This document shows positions 35,769 through 46,219 of a DNA stretch of 64,000 bases, piece by piece. Origin of the DNA: Albugo candida. Lineage: Eukaryota; Oomycota; Peronosporomycetes; Albuginales; Albuginaceae. The position numbers and the translations under genes are program-made. The notes under the pieces are model-generated. The model made no database searches and had not been told where the DNA came from. It was given only the letters and a program-made list of their open reading frames with translations. The stretch lies in NCBI GenBank assembly GCA_905220665.1, contig CAJNAR010000176.1, positions 372,001 through 436,000 on the forward strand, written 5' to 3'. Position 1 is the first letter of the stretch; each line of letters starts with the position of its first letter.

Positions 35769-36395
35769 CTATTTTTTTTCTGGTAAGGCTCCGATTTCGA
35801 AAGCCGGATCCATGAATAAACTTGATATCACGGAAGCAGTAGTATACTTTCCAGTGACTGTGTTGCGCATGAAGAAATGCTGCGGCAATTTTTTCTTCGG
35901 ATCATCATCGGTCTTGAACCCGAATCCAGGTAGGACACCAACCTTGTTATTTGTGCATTTGAGATCTTGTTCCTTTCCTTCCGGTGCACATATGTGAGGT
36001 GTAGCGCAGTGAGTAATATCCTTGCACTTTTGGCCCGCTCCCATGAATTCATACTCGTCTGTAATGTTAAAACGCGCCGTCATGTCATTGCTGACGGGGC
36101 TATCAATAAACTCGTTTTCATGGTAATTTTTCGCGAAGAAGCATTCCTTCATAGAATAAGTATTAGGAACTTCTCTTATGGTTGCTGCCGTATAACCGTC
36201 GAAGGAAACCTGGATGATTTGGAGGCAAGGCTCGATGCTACCATCCACCCTGAGCCAAAAATCATAATCGTTGGTCTTTCGGTTCATTCTCGAGTACGAT
36301 CGTAACATGAGACCACGATGGTGTCCACGTGTCGTTTTTTTGTCCGAAAACACAAAGACAGAAAGCGTGAAGTGAAATAAGAACTTGAGGGCCAT
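35769..36395 (-). CDS. secreted six-cysteine protein (member A), effector candidate
   Basis: Single exon of 208 aa starting with ATG at 36395. Residues 1-17 (MALKFLFHFTLSVFVFS) form a plausible signal peptide. The mature protein has exactly six Cys at 57, 85, 124, 130, 136 and 147, an even number that could form three disulfides. It ends with a GVLPGFGF..DDD..TGKYTTA segment. Related sequences lie at 30488-30770, 33933-34509 and 57220-57651; only this one is complete. It diverges from the BAR/PH gene, and that arrangement is repeated in inverted form at 56-57.7 kb. No known domain, no RxLR motif recognised. Secretion is predicted by eye; a role at the host interface is inference. Confidence 0.72.
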   Translation of the reverse strand: MALKFLFHFTLSVFVFSDKKTTRGHHRGLMLRSYSRMNRKTNDYDFWLRVDGSIEPCLQIIQVSFDGYTAATIREVPNTYSMKECFFAKNYHENEFIDSPVSNDMTARFNITDEYEFMGAGQKCKDITHCATPHICAPEGKEQDLKCTNNKVGVLPGFGFKTDDDPKKKLPQHFFMRNTVTGKYTTASVISSLFMDPAFEIGALPEKK

Positions 36396-37038
36396 TATCT
36401 AATGTTGGTGTTTTGAAGGGAATTGAAAAGTGAATCACGTTGTTTGCGGCTCGTTCCAATATGCGTCAGATTTTACACTAACCTTGATCTGAAGAAAGTG
36501 AAGAGAGTATGCGTCATCGTTGCGTAATTCTTACAGTCCGACCAGAATGATGTTAGTATCTTTTGCGTAGGGAGGGTAATCACATGCGTTACATCAGTAA
36601 GTAATGTATATGTAACATTATACTCACGTAGAAGTGTTACATTTCCTAATAGGATGTAAGACTAGTGGCAACGAGAGGCGACTATACTACACATCAATCC
36701 GATCGTATCGCATACCTTCATACTTTGTTTCCCTTGATTATATTATACTTGTTTGCGGCCCGTAAGTGAATTTCGGAATGCGTGCAATTGAGATGACAAA
36801 CGATCTTTTGCGAAAGCAAAAGCGAAGCAAGAATTTTCGATCTCAGGACAAGAGACGTTCTAAAACGATCAGAAGAGAAGATTGTATGCATCGCATGAAT
36901 GTGAGTCGCGAATAGCTTAGTTATTTAGTATTTATTTCATGCGTAATCTTATATGAATGCTGATTGGCTGCACTTAGGTACTTTACGCTATATGACTGGC
37001 TAGAACTTGAGGGAAGCAAAAGGAGTGAACTGAGTGAC
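36396..37038. promoter_or_regulatory. divergent intergenic region between secreted gene A and BAR/PH
   Basis: About 600 bases separate the two start codons. A CCAAT-type ATTGG lies at 36963. An open stretch from ATG 36778 to a GTGAGT at 36901 could be an upstream BAR/PH exon, but its phase does not join the next exon cleanly, so I did not include it. Confidence 0.35.
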
Positions 37039-38611
37039 ATGAGTGATACGGCACTCACGAGTCCTCTCGATTCTCAGGAGGGATCTGATTCCCGTACTTT
37101 GCACAATGTTCGTGAGGTCAAGACACACGTACTCCAACAATTAACAGAGTTGGAATCAGAACGTGTGAAGCATTACGAACCTCTCGTTGCGCAGAATTCC
37201 ACGTATTGGGATCGCTTTCAGGCGGAAATGACGTTTGGATATGGAAAAATTGTACAGCTACAGCAATTCCTTCTCAAGCGTTTGGAAGCGGTAGGCTTTT
37301 TGAGAGATTCTCTGTTTAACTCATTGAGTCGTCGTTCCATGTGTGTCACACTCTTTATTAGGATCAAGTGTACGTCGAAGCGATCCGAACGTCCTCACAG
37401 CCCTCAGTATCCAAACCCGTACAGGAAGCCCTTTCTTCTCAAAGTCCTTTTTCCACTTTTCAAGACGCTTTTGAATCGTTGACACGCTCACAGGAACAAT
37501 TCGCCGACAAGTTGGACCAGTTTATCGCAAGTATCCGTAAAGATGTCCTACATCGGTATATTACCGAATTTAGCGTTCAATACAAAAGTGCCATCGATCG
37601 TATCACTCAAAAAGGATCCTCCTTACATGAGGATTTAAATCGTACTCATGTAATCGTTTGTGAGTCATTCCATTCACTACAATCAATTCTGAATTGTCCT
37701 TTGGACGGCTGGCGCTTGGAATTGACGTATTTCATCTCTGTTCAAAAATGGCAATCGAGTCGATGCGAATATGTAAAAGGAATGGCAGAATGTTTCAACG
37801 AATTCAAAACATTGGAAATCAATCGAATTGCTGTTCTTCAAAAAGCTTTGGAAGCGTACTTAAGGAAGCAACGTCTGTTCTTCGAGCAAATGGCACATGC
37901 GATATCAGAACCGATGACTGCCGCAGAGGTACGACCGGAATCCATACAGCGCTAAGAGCTCATTTCGGACGGTAGCGCGTGCATCCGGAAAAAGATTTGC
38001 TGCAAACAATTCGACGGATTCCCAAAAACGTATGTCATCGCAATTCAATTCATTGAATCGCAATTCATTGACTTGATACTTGTTTGTTTTATCGCTTCAG
38101 GAGACCGCGGCGGCAGTCCAAATGGAATTGGATCCAGGTTCACTATCCATCCCGTCCCCTCTACAAAGCCCTCTGGTACGCCATTCCATCGTTATGTCTC
38201 TCATTTACGTCTTTCTTTTCGAATTAGCTTCAAAAAATTGGTCTTCTTCGGTTCCAATTAACCGGCTCACTTTATAATTCGTGGAAATCGGTTGTTGGTG
38301 TCATCACTTTGGATCGCTATTTCCATTTGTTTGACATAAATGGAGTCATCGAATCGACTAATTGGCTACCATTTCTATCGCATGCAACGCAAAATATTTC
38401 CATTGCGCTTGCGAATTGTCGAATTGAAATCGGTCGAAATCCGACGGAAAATGTCGAACAAGGAGCCATCTTCCAAGTAATTGAGACAACTGACGCAACA
38501 AGTTACTTCCATCTCTTCCGTGAAGCACAAAAACGATTCATTTTCCAATGTCGCACTCAAGAAGAAATGATCGCGTGGGTCGTCGCACTTGATGCCTTGG
38601 AAACACAATAA
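37039..38611 (+). CDS. BAR-like coiled-coil and PH domain protein
   Basis: Four exons: up to 37290, then 37362-37928, 38101-38175 and 38228-38611, all GT..AG. From ATG 37039 this gives 425 aa. The start is uncertain because the frame stays open to an acceptor-like CACTTAG at 36977. The first 270 residues are helical and charged, typical of a BAR/F-BAR membrane-curvature domain (repeated Leu/Gln/Glu, for example VLQQLTELESERVKHYEPL). The C-terminal 130 residues are a PH domain: GLLRFQLTGSLYNSWKSV at the start and a final helix with the invariant Trp (EEMIAWVVALDAL). Such proteins link phosphoinositide membranes to trafficking. It converges on the WD40 gene with an 18-bp gap. A broken inverted copy is at 56188-57115. 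Confidence 0.78.
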
Positions 38612-38629
38612 TGTATCAATTTATCAAGT

Positions 38630-39965
38630 TTAATTCATTTTCACAGGATCAAAAATATCAATGATTCGGATCGCCGCATCAGCGCCACCAACTGCGAGCT
38701 GATCGCCAGCAGATGAGAAATCCAATGTGAAGACTCCGTGTGTCTGCCCGGTGATGGTTCCTAAAAGCTAACATGCAAAGAATTGGTAGATACTGATGAG
38801 AGTATATATGTAATAAAAGCGTACTTTGGTGTTATCACGATAAAATAATTTTGTTTCGTTCGATCCGCTTCCTCCTGCGGCTATTAATTGCTCCGTAGTG
38901 CCTTTGGAGAATTGCGCTGCATATACGAAACAAGCTTCGCCTTTGGAATTACTCTGATGCCAAGGAATTGAGCATAATTGCTTCCCGGACGCAAAATCCC
39001 ACAACTATCCATGATACGTAATACCCCGTGTACGTTTATATTATAAGTAATTTACCTCAAGAGGATTTTCAGGTCGCCAGGAACCCGTCAGAATCTCATT
39101 CTGATCGTTGACATCGACAGCGTCTCCAGCAAGATGCGGTCCATAAATTCCACGCACAGAGAGTCCGATTCGGACATCCCAAATTTGAATCGTATCATCC
39201 CAACCTCCAGAAATGATTACATGCTCCATTTTCGGATGATACTTTAGTGAGAAGACACGGTTCGAGTGTCCGGCGGTTCTCGTTCCCGTTCTTTGCAACG
39301 AAATGTGATGTCAGGAAAGAAGAATACGATAAGAGACAATGCGACGGCGTACCCGCCTTTCATTACGGCGATCTCCTTCCTAGTTTTCTCGTCGTATACG
39401 TGCACCTGAAAGTTGGTGAGAGTCAAGTATACCTTTATGGAGGTCACGTACCGCGTAATCTCTACCAGCGACTGCGAATTGAGTTCCGTCAAGACGATAA
39501 TCCAATGCGTATAATTGATTCTTCTCATTGGAAATTGTATGCAGACATTTTCCAGAGGTTATGTGCCAATGTTGAATCGAGCCGTCTGCGTCTTGATCGC
39601 GGTAATTAATATTACTGCGCCGCATAATAACCCTGAACAACTGATAAATAATGACGTACTGACTGCCAGCAAAACATTCTTTGTAGCGTTCATTAACGGC
39701 CGAAATCGAATTGCGGTAAACGGCATTCCGGACGGATTGGGATTTTGAAGTGTGTACGCTAATGCTCCATTTCGCGCGTGAAACACTCGGATAGCGCCAT
39801 CGCCACAGCCAGCAGCCAGAAATTTATCATCGGGAGAAAATTTGGTGCAGAAAACTTGCGACGGGCAATCACTGCGATCAATTACAATTCATTATAGAAT
39901 GATAATGAGCAGGATCGGAGGTACCTGATGGTGATATTTGGCGATAGACGCTTCGATTTCTCCAT
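38630..39965 (-). CDS. WD40-repeat protein, seven exons
   Basis: Exons 39965-39925, 39871-39660, 39591-39452, 39405-39353, 39290-39056, 39004-38825 and 38767-38630; introns 46-68 nt, all GT..AG. They total 999 coding bases, 332 aa. The reading gives successive WD40 blades, among them FCTKFSPDDKFLAAGCGDG, QLYALDYRLDGTQFAVAG, VIISGGWDDTIQIWDVR and GVFTLDFSSAGDQLAVGG. Seven repeats would form a single propeller used as a protein-binding scaffold. The start ATG (MEKSKRLSPN) is the first in frame. I cannot name a specific family. It diverges from the longin-like gene (153-bp spacer). The last two exons are duplicated, decayed, at 55862-56190. Confidence 0.82.
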
Positions 39966-40118
39966 TTTGAGATGAAAGAAAGCAAGGAAATGGATGAAAT
40001 GTGCTCAACAGTTGCGGCGCGTCGTTTCAAGATCGTCGAATTCATCTGATTGGCGGAATGTTGTATTGAGAGAATGTGATTGGATGGTAAAGGGTAACTC
40101 ACTCAGTGATTGGGGAAT
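39966..40118. promoter_or_regulatory. bidirectional promoter region, WD40 and longin-like genes
   Basis: A 153-bp spacer between two divergent start codons, with two ATTGG (CCAAT) boxes at 40049 and 40109. Both genes must be driven from here or from within each other. Functional assignment is inferred from position. Confidence 0.4.
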
Positions 40119-40591
40119 ATGTTACAAGGTGTTTTCATTCATACAGAGCGCCATGGAGCGCTGTTGGCCCATTACTTTGACTTTTCCGTACCTTTGCAAG
40201 CAAGGAATCAGTTGGATGTGTTTTTGGAGCTCTGGTGGAATTGTAGCAAACAGGAGAGCGATGGAAAGGATGAGGCTATCATGTGTAACCAGAGTTATGT
40301 TCTGATACGTTGTCTCGGCGAGTTACGGGTTACGCTTGTGGGTACCGGAGAGTACGATGAATTTGTGTGTACGTGCTATATGTATGGTTGTGAAACGCAA
40401 GATGTATACTGTTATGTGTAGTGTACGACGTCATGAATTTGCTATGTGCGCTTTTAATGACGCATTTGAAGAAACTTACTGAGAGCGCATTCGTCGAGAA
40501 TTACGCAGCAGTGGTCGTGTTATTGGATGAAATTGTTCAATGCAATCATTGGGAGTCCACGGAACTCGGACCGCCTTCCACGCGCACTTGA
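40119..40591 (+). CDS. longin-like adaptor/coatomer small-subunit-like protein
   Basis: Two exons, 40119-40368 and 40422-40591, with a 53-nt GT..AG intron, give 139 aa from ATG 40119. It reads like a longin domain of the adaptin/coatomer type. An early G-V-F-I-H strand leads to GALLAHYFDF, a central YVLIRCLGELRVTLVGTGEYDE hairpin-like section follows, and a C-terminal helix ends AAVVVLLDEIVQ. The last resembles the F-x-L-D-E-I step of mu/delta and sigma/zeta chains. Length fits a sigma or zeta subunit, but residue identity to those is low. It may instead belong to a divergent complex such as TSET or AP-5. Likely role: vesicle coat assembly; assignment tentative. Confidence 0.55.
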
Positions 40592-41000
40592 TGGAATAAA
40601 TTGGAATATACTTCTTTGATTGGTTAAAAACGCTTTATTTTTATCAATCAATCATCGTGTGCAGTGACTTGTAACCTCAACCACTACCCATACGACTCCT
40701 TTTGTATCGTTTGATGCTGATGAGCCAATCCGATTGCATTTCACCTTGACGCACAAAAGAAACTGACTGCTTTCATCACAAAAAGCAACAAGAAAGTCGG
40801 TTCACAGTCTACAATTTCATTTCACTTCGTTCGACTTCGATCGTACTCAGGTTATCCACAATAAATAGGGGTTATGACTTTGGAATCCATGCGTACCCCA
40901 GTCTATAAATTACCTTGGGAATCCCAACAAAAATCACTTTCGTGGAAGCGATCGGTTGTAAACGTCTTGCTCCACACCAAATTACACGGAATCAGATTTC
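40592..41000. promoter_or_regulatory. upstream region of the CCHC-motif gene
   Basis: About 400 bases without coding potential. It contains ATTGG at 40619 and a TATAAAT at 40905, about 95 bases upstream of the ATG. Both are plausible core promoter elements but unproven. Confidence 0.3.
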
Positions 41001-42287
41001 ATGAGTACTTCTTCATCTGCTTCGTGCGATCCATTACTGCTAAATGATATGATGGATTGGTCGTATCAGAGCTCGCCGTTTGCGATGGATAGCCTTTTGG
41101 GTACTTCATCGGAGAAAGCCATGCAAGCAACATCGGTTTCGTCCTCAAATAGCTTTACATGTCCTACTCTCGAGGATGATTTCGGGATGTATCTGAATCC
41201 TGCACGATCAACCCGATTTCATGTAGCACCACAACATAAACATAAACGGGTCAGATCTAGTTCGGATTTGAATCAAACGCTCGGCCTTCCGTACACAGCA
41301 ACGATATCGGAATGGATGGATGATGTTGCACGATTGGATAACGAAGTTACACCAATGTATCCGGCCGCTTCCAATGTAAATGGACCTTCACGCAACTGCG
41401 TGATCAACACGACCGTTCCAAGTGACACTGAAATGAAGTTCCATTCCGAAAGTTTGGAGCCAGACTCGCTTGATACCGAGAAAATTGGACAGGATGGAAT
41501 ACTTAGTAGATTACAGTCTTTCATCAACGATATATCTTGGTCCGATCTTCCGACTTCACCGATAAGTAAAGTGGAGCTGAATGTGAATGTGAATGACACG
41601 ACCAAACCGTCGGAATCGTTGTGTTTCAATGATTGGTATCAACCAATAGGATCCAATGAAGAGCCATCACGAATGAAGCGGAAACGGCCGCCTATGCACA
41701 CACGACGACACTCCAACCCAGCAATTATGAATCAATTACAAGCGCTCCATCGATCAGTCAGTGTAAAGTATACCCCTCCAGCTCCAAGTATACCCTTCCC
41801 TGTCTCGAACACAAATGCCGCTTGTGTTCGCGAAAATGCAGTTTTAAAAGCTTCCATACATTCGGGTCACATGCGTCAATCTTCTTTACCCGAAAGCGAC
41901 TTTCAAACGCATCTTCAGCAGTGCCGACCAAAAGCTGGAGTTCCTCATCGAGTCCGAAAAAGCAAAGTGCGGTCCACAGGTCTCTCGATGGATTTGTCTC
42001 ACATGAAATTGGATTTCCTTCCAACATCTGATGCCATGTATCCTGTTTCTTCTTTCTTGGAGGAAGACGCAACCAGTATACACGGTAACCGTAAGCTATA
42101 CAAGTGTGGACGGTGTGGACAACCTAAAGTCGGGCATGTGTGCACGATGCCCGATCACCGAAACAATTGGACGCAAATCGATTTGGATGTTACAAAAGGT
42201 TGTAACAAAGTGACACGCACAAGCTGCGCATCATTAACGGTTAAAACACTCTGGATTCCACAACACCCGGATCATGGTCTATTTTGA
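41001..42287 (+). CDS. serine-rich protein with a C-terminal CCHC zinc motif
   Basis: Single exon of 428 aa. Most of it is low-complexity, Ser/Pro/Asn-rich and probably disordered. Near the C-terminus (residues 365-381) lies KLYKCGRCGQPKVGHVC, a Cys-x2-Cys-x6-His-x-Cys pattern at C369, C372, H379 and C381, likely a single zinc knuckle. There are basic patches (KHKRVR near residue 80, KRKRPP near residue 228) that could be nuclear localisation signals. I do not recognise a named family. The layout, a disordered region plus a small zinc motif, suggests a nuclear regulatory protein; that is inference. No copy elsewhere in the window. Confidence 0.68.
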   Translation: MSTSSSASCDPLLLNDMMDWSYQSSPFAMDSLLGTSSEKAMQATSVSSSNSFTCPTLEDDFGMYLNPARSTRFHVAPQHKHKRVRSSSDLNQTLGLPYTATISEWMDDVARLDNEVTPMYPAASNVNGPSRNCVINTTVPSDTEMKFHSESLEPDSLDTEKIGQDGILSRLQSFINDISWSDLPTSPISKVELNVNVNDTTKPSESLCFNDWYQPIGSNEEPSRMKRKRPPMHTRRHSNPAIMNQLQALHRSVSVKYTPPAPSIPFPVSNTNAACVRENAVLKASIHSGHMRQSSLPESDFQTHLQQCRPKAGVPHRVRKSKVRSTGLSMDLSHMKLDFLPTSDAMYPVSSFLEEDATSIHGNRKLYKCGRCGQPKVGHVCTMPDHRNNWTQIDLDVTKGCNKVTRTSCASLTVKTLWIPQHPDHGLF

Positions 42288-42455
42288 ATACGAACTTTTG
42301 ACGTTTTGGCTAAGCGAGCTTTTGAACTTTAGAGGTACTGAGGCTTTTGATTGGCTCATAAGCAATACCAATTCATGCAATCAAACAATGTCGTTCGTTT
42401 TTTGCCTTTTCTCACAGGCGACTGTCCATAAAAAAACTTGAATTGACCTTCTCCC

Positions 42456-43688
42456 ATGCATCCGTGCTCTTTGCTACTCGCTCTATGTTTGTTGCTGCAC
42501 ACGCGTTTTGTATTCACACGACGAGAATCTGATTCCGACGATGGATTGAAGAGGAGTTCGCAAGCGGATCTACCGCGGCTTTCTATTCGTTCGATTGATT
42601 CCCCACACATCCGACAAGGTTCAAAGTCGCCATTTACGCGCTCATGGTCTGTTGACGCCCCCGCGAGTTCTCATCTGAAGCTCGAACAATTGGTTTTGAG
42701 TCTTCCTGGTCGTGTGTATGTGAATCAGACAAAATCTTTAGAATCGGCTAAATTACAAAAGCAGTCGCTCGCACATATTATCATCCAATCCGATTCAGAT
42801 ATTTTATCTCAGATCGATCTTGAAACCCTACATCACCATCACAGTGGACTTCGTCTTGAATGTGACCTGCTTTATAATCAGAATATCACAACGACCATTC
42901 TACTGCATGATCCGTCTCAATTGGTCAAACTAGCTCTGCTTGCACCAAACGAGTTTGCTGTTATTGGTCAAAACGTGTTACGAAATAATGACTCTATCGC
43001 GCTCGTGACGAATGGTGGTGGCAATCTGATTCTCGATATTCCAACCACACAACTATCCGCTCAGTCTGTCACACTCACCAGCATCGGTCGTGGTAACCTG
43101 AATGTGCGCGCAGCTTCCATTCAGACCAAACGGATAACACTTCTCACCACCGGAAATGGAAATATTACATTTCTAACCCATTCCTTCGTATGCGAGCAAT
43201 TATATGCCAGTAGCGCCGCCAATGGCTCCACGCAGGTAAAAACTGGTAAATTATCGATATCAAACATTGAGATTCAAAGTTCCGGCGCTGGAAATATCAA
43301 TTTGTGGGCAAAATGGTCGCAAAAGTGTCAATATGAAAGCCTTAGTATCACTTCTTCAAGCACAATCGATACAGCCAGCGTCTCGTGTCAGGAAGGGAAT
43401 GTGATTGTGAGCGGCGACGGTGTCGCTATGATCAATGTAGTGGACAACTTACGCGCAAGGATACTTAACGGAGGGAAGATTTTGTATGTAAAGCGACCGA
43501 AACAAATGGAAGGAGAGGCAACACAACTTCAAAAGTATGAAGTCAACACTTTGCTTGGATGGAATTTGAACGAATCAGTGCCGAGGAGAACGTTTAGAGG
43601 TGAATGGATGGCTGTTTGTTTGGTTGGAGTTGTGGTTGTGATGGTGCGTTATCGAAAGCGATTTATCTATGAAAGGATTCAAAATTAA
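42456..43688 (+). CDS. secreted or surface protein with DUF2807-like beta repeats
   Basis: Single exon of 410 aa. Residues 1-20 are a signal peptide (MHPCSLLLALCLLLHTRFVF). The central region repeats short beta-strand patterns of G-N-G-N type, such as TNGGGNLILDIP, SIGRGNLNVRA, TTGNGNITFL and SSGAGNINLWA. These resemble the adhesin head GIN domain (DUF2807) of bacterial autotransporter-like proteins. A hydrophobic stretch near 383-396 (WMAVCLVGVVVVMV) followed by RYRKR suggests one C-terminal membrane anchor with a short basic cytoplasmic tail. Upstream CCAAT box at 42351. Likely cell-surface protein; ligand unknown. It may be an old transfer from bacteria, untested. Confidence 0.72.
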   Translation: MHPCSLLLALCLLLHTRFVFTRRESDSDDGLKRSSQADLPRLSIRSIDSPHIRQGSKSPFTRSWSVDAPASSHLKLEQLVLSLPGRVYVNQTKSLESAKLQKQSLAHIIIQSDSDILSQIDLETLHHHHSGLRLECDLLYNQNITTTILLHDPSQLVKLALLAPNEFAVIGQNVLRNNDSIALVTNGGGNLILDIPTTQLSAQSVTLTSIGRGNLNVRAASIQTKRITLLTTGNGNITFLTHSFVCEQLYASSAANGSTQVKTGKLSISNIEIQSSGAGNINLWAKWSQKCQYESLSITSSSTIDTASVSCQEGNVIVSGDGVAMINVVDNLRARILNGGKILYVKRPKQMEGEATQLQKYEVNTLLGWNLNESVPRRTFRGEWMAVCLVGVVVVMVRYRKRFIYERIQN

Positions 43689-44041
43689 TCGACGCCCATT
43701 CGAAATGTAATTGTGCAATTGACGAATGGATAACACGATGCTTGGGATGGAGTTAAATTGCTGCAATCGACATTCTAGTTGAGACACTAATGAAATGCGT
43801 TGTTAATAATATTGCCTTGTTAGTACTTTGTATGATTGGTCAATACGCGCGACCGAATTGATGCAATTCAATATAAAGATATCCAAAAGTGTATACTGGT
43901 CAAGCAATCCAAGACTGGTTTAGTCAATTCAAAAGCTTGTTCCGTGTTCCAAATACTGTTCTCGTGTAACTTTGCTACACGTTTCATACTGATCTGCAGT
44001 CAGAACGCATCCCTCCCAAGCGGCCAAAATTGGACTAACGA
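43689..44041. other. convergent 3' spacer, no gene
   Basis: Intergenic between the 3' ends of the DUF2807-like gene and ARP6. Only shadow frames. Confidence 0.5.
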
Positions 44042-45334
44042 CTACATAAGTAATTGTAAGAATCGAAAGAATTGCACGTACTCGCGAATCGAACAAAAAT
44101 GAATTGGGTAGTGTGTCGGAACAATTGGACGCAATTCGGCGAGCAAACGATCTTTAAAATTCGGGAATTTCGAATTCCCTCCAACAAGTAATATTTGCTG
44201 ATATAATAAAGGCTGAATGTCGGCAGGACACAAATCAATTGACTGCACAATGACCGAAGCGATACCTGCTTGATCAATACCGATATCAGATGGATAGAAG
44301 AGAATTTCTGGAACTCGGATCAGCTCCAAGCCTACTGAAATGTACTGTGTAGATGATGTTAATTGCGCTGGGTCGACTTCTTTGCCGTTAAAATTTGATA
44401 TAAAGTCTGGAAGTAGCCAATTTTTGTTTTTGTCCAATGATGTCGAAGTTCGAAATTGCTCCATTTCCGTTTGGAAGGAAGTGGCGCAATAACACTGAGC
44501 TTCTTTGAGTTGCTCCATAAGATTATATTCTTGTGATACATTATATTGACGAGTGGTGATCAATTCTTTGAGGTAGTTGGTGAGTAGTTTACCTCCGACA
44601 CTTAATCGCTTCACACCCGGATAGTAAACCTGACCATTTATCACGGGTATTACATGTGTGAAGGAAAACCCTGTATCCACCACTAAATATCCTTGAGAGC
44701 GATTCTTGGACATATGCGCTTGTGTATTGACACACATCAACGCACTTGACACACGACAAAACGAATCGAATCCAAACTCCTCAAATACAACTTGATCCAT
44801 TGTCTCTCCGATCTTCTTTAGGCCAAGAGGAGGCGCAGTGCATACACAACCAATCTCAGTTCCTGGTGCGATTTCAACATTCAGCATCTACGTGAAACTA
44901 TGCTCTTTGAAAGGATATCATTAGTACAAGGTTATGAGGAAAACCTGAGAACTGAATAGGTGACTCCAAATTTCCGACTCAATATTCCAATTCACGCAAT
45001 ATCCGCTGCAGGTTATCTATTACATTACGCAGAGAATCAAGTGTGAAAATCATCATTCGTACCGTTCGATTGGTCGTAAATACGTCATTTTCTCGCGCTG
45101 GTGCTCTTTTGTGAGTAACTGTTCTCCAATCCAGAGTTTGCTTCCATCTGAGCTTGAGGCCGCACAGTTCCTGAGCAAATGCGGATGATACGTTTTAACC
45201 ACTGGCGACTCTTGGCCGATTTCCCCGGTGAGGACGACAGAAGCTTTGATTGTGTGGCCGCCATTATCAATAGCCACGACCTTCATGTCACAATTTGAAG
45301 TATACGGTACAATTGGTTGATTGTGCACATTCAT
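44042..45334 (-). CDS. ARP6: actin-related protein 6
   Basis: Three exons, 45334-45063, 45005-44945 and 44887-44042, with two 57-nt GT..AG introns, give 392 aa, the usual ARP6 length. The N-terminus VVAIDNGGHTIKA is the actin phosphate-1 loop in the ARP form (no DNGSG of true actin). LRPIERGYCVNWNIESEIW spans exons 1-2 and is an ARP6-like connector. Later come VVDTGFSFTHVIPVINGQ (phosphate-2 loop) and a C-terminal ILLVGGNSKFPNFKDRL. ARP6 is a nuclear subunit of the SWR1/SRCAP complex, which deposits histone H2A.Z. It is divergent from the chromodomain gene, sharing a 59-bp spacer. Confidence 0.9.
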
Positions 45335-45393
45335 ACGACCGTCCCCTGTATTCTGCAACGTTCTTCGCCACCAACGCGCAACAATTTCTCAGT
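45335..45393. promoter_or_regulatory. 59-bp divergent promoter, ARP6 and chromodomain gene
   Basis: Only 59 bases separate the ATGs at 45334 (minus) and 45394 (plus). Two chromatin genes therefore share one regulatory spacer. No specific motif was recognised. Confidence 0.45.
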
Positions 45394-46147
45394 ATGACGT
45401 CTTCTTTGGACGATTTGTACGTGACTCTCATCAAACCGATTCCATTTGTTGCTGACTTTATGTGCAATCAGTGCATCCTCTTGGCTCAAATTGCTGGAAT
45501 TACATCAAAACATTCGTTGTGTCATTTCGAACACTTCTGTAAAGCCTACAAAAGCTCGTCCTATTTGTGAAAGATTACAGCAAGATTCCTCTACATATGT
45601 AATTTACGATCGCTCTCATATTGACCAAGTCCAACAGCAATTTACTCAGTTAGATCAACTGGTTCATATCATTGAAACAAATCTTGTCAAAGCTCTTCGG
45701 AACGCCCGAGAACAAGCGAACGTATTAACCGAACCAAATGTAATGGAAACCGAACTATCCATCGTACCGTCTTCGACCTCCAGCTTCAAGGATCATTTGT
45801 CAGCGGATTCGTATCCACACGAATACTCACTACGGAGACGGACGCAGCAATCGTATAAACAAAATAGTGAAAGCGAATTTGAAAGCAACGAAGCAGAAAG
45901 TGATTATCTGGAATCAGAAGCAGACAGTGAAAACAGCTTAGATGCTGGTTGGGCAGTGGAAAAAGTCGTAGATCATCGAATCAAACATGAAACGAAGCAG
46001 TATTTGGTCAAGTGGAGCGGATACTTTCCCTTTGAGAATACATGGGAGGATGTAGACGCCGTTAAAGAGCATGCGCCAGAAACCGTCCGCGAATATGAAG
46101 CGATTTTGCGGAAGCGGCAAGGAACTATGGGAATGCAGATCTGTTGA
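45394..46147 (+). CDS. chromodomain protein
   Basis: Two exons, 45394-45416 and 45472-46147, separated by a 55-nt intron, give 232 aa. The N-terminal half is helical and ends in a Ser/Glu-rich acidic linker. The C-terminus (about 167-218) is a chromodomain: WAVEKVVDHR..QYLVKWSGYFPFENTWEDV. The aromatic residues that form the methyl-lysine cage are present (W168, W189 and a nearby Tyr/Phe). Chromodomains read methylated histone lysines. No chromo-shadow domain follows, unlike HP1. It starts divergent to ARP6 and converges tail-to-tail with the Myb gene (72-bp gap). A 5'-truncated direct copy is at 16195-16604. Confidence 0.84.
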
Positions 46148-46219
46148 AAACTTAACAAAGCGTTATGATACATTGCAAAAATAGCCAGCAATGTTTACTA
46201 AAATACATAACTCATCATT

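Noticed and set aside
10993..36395. RxLR, CHxC or Crinkler motifs in the secreted proteins
   Set aside because: Neither secreted family has a recognisable RxLR-EER, CHxC or LxLFLAK motif after its signal peptide, so no known effector class was assigned.
36778..36900. Extra 5' exon for the BAR/PH gene ending at GTGAGT
   Set aside because: Its phase does not join the exon starting at 36978 without a stop.
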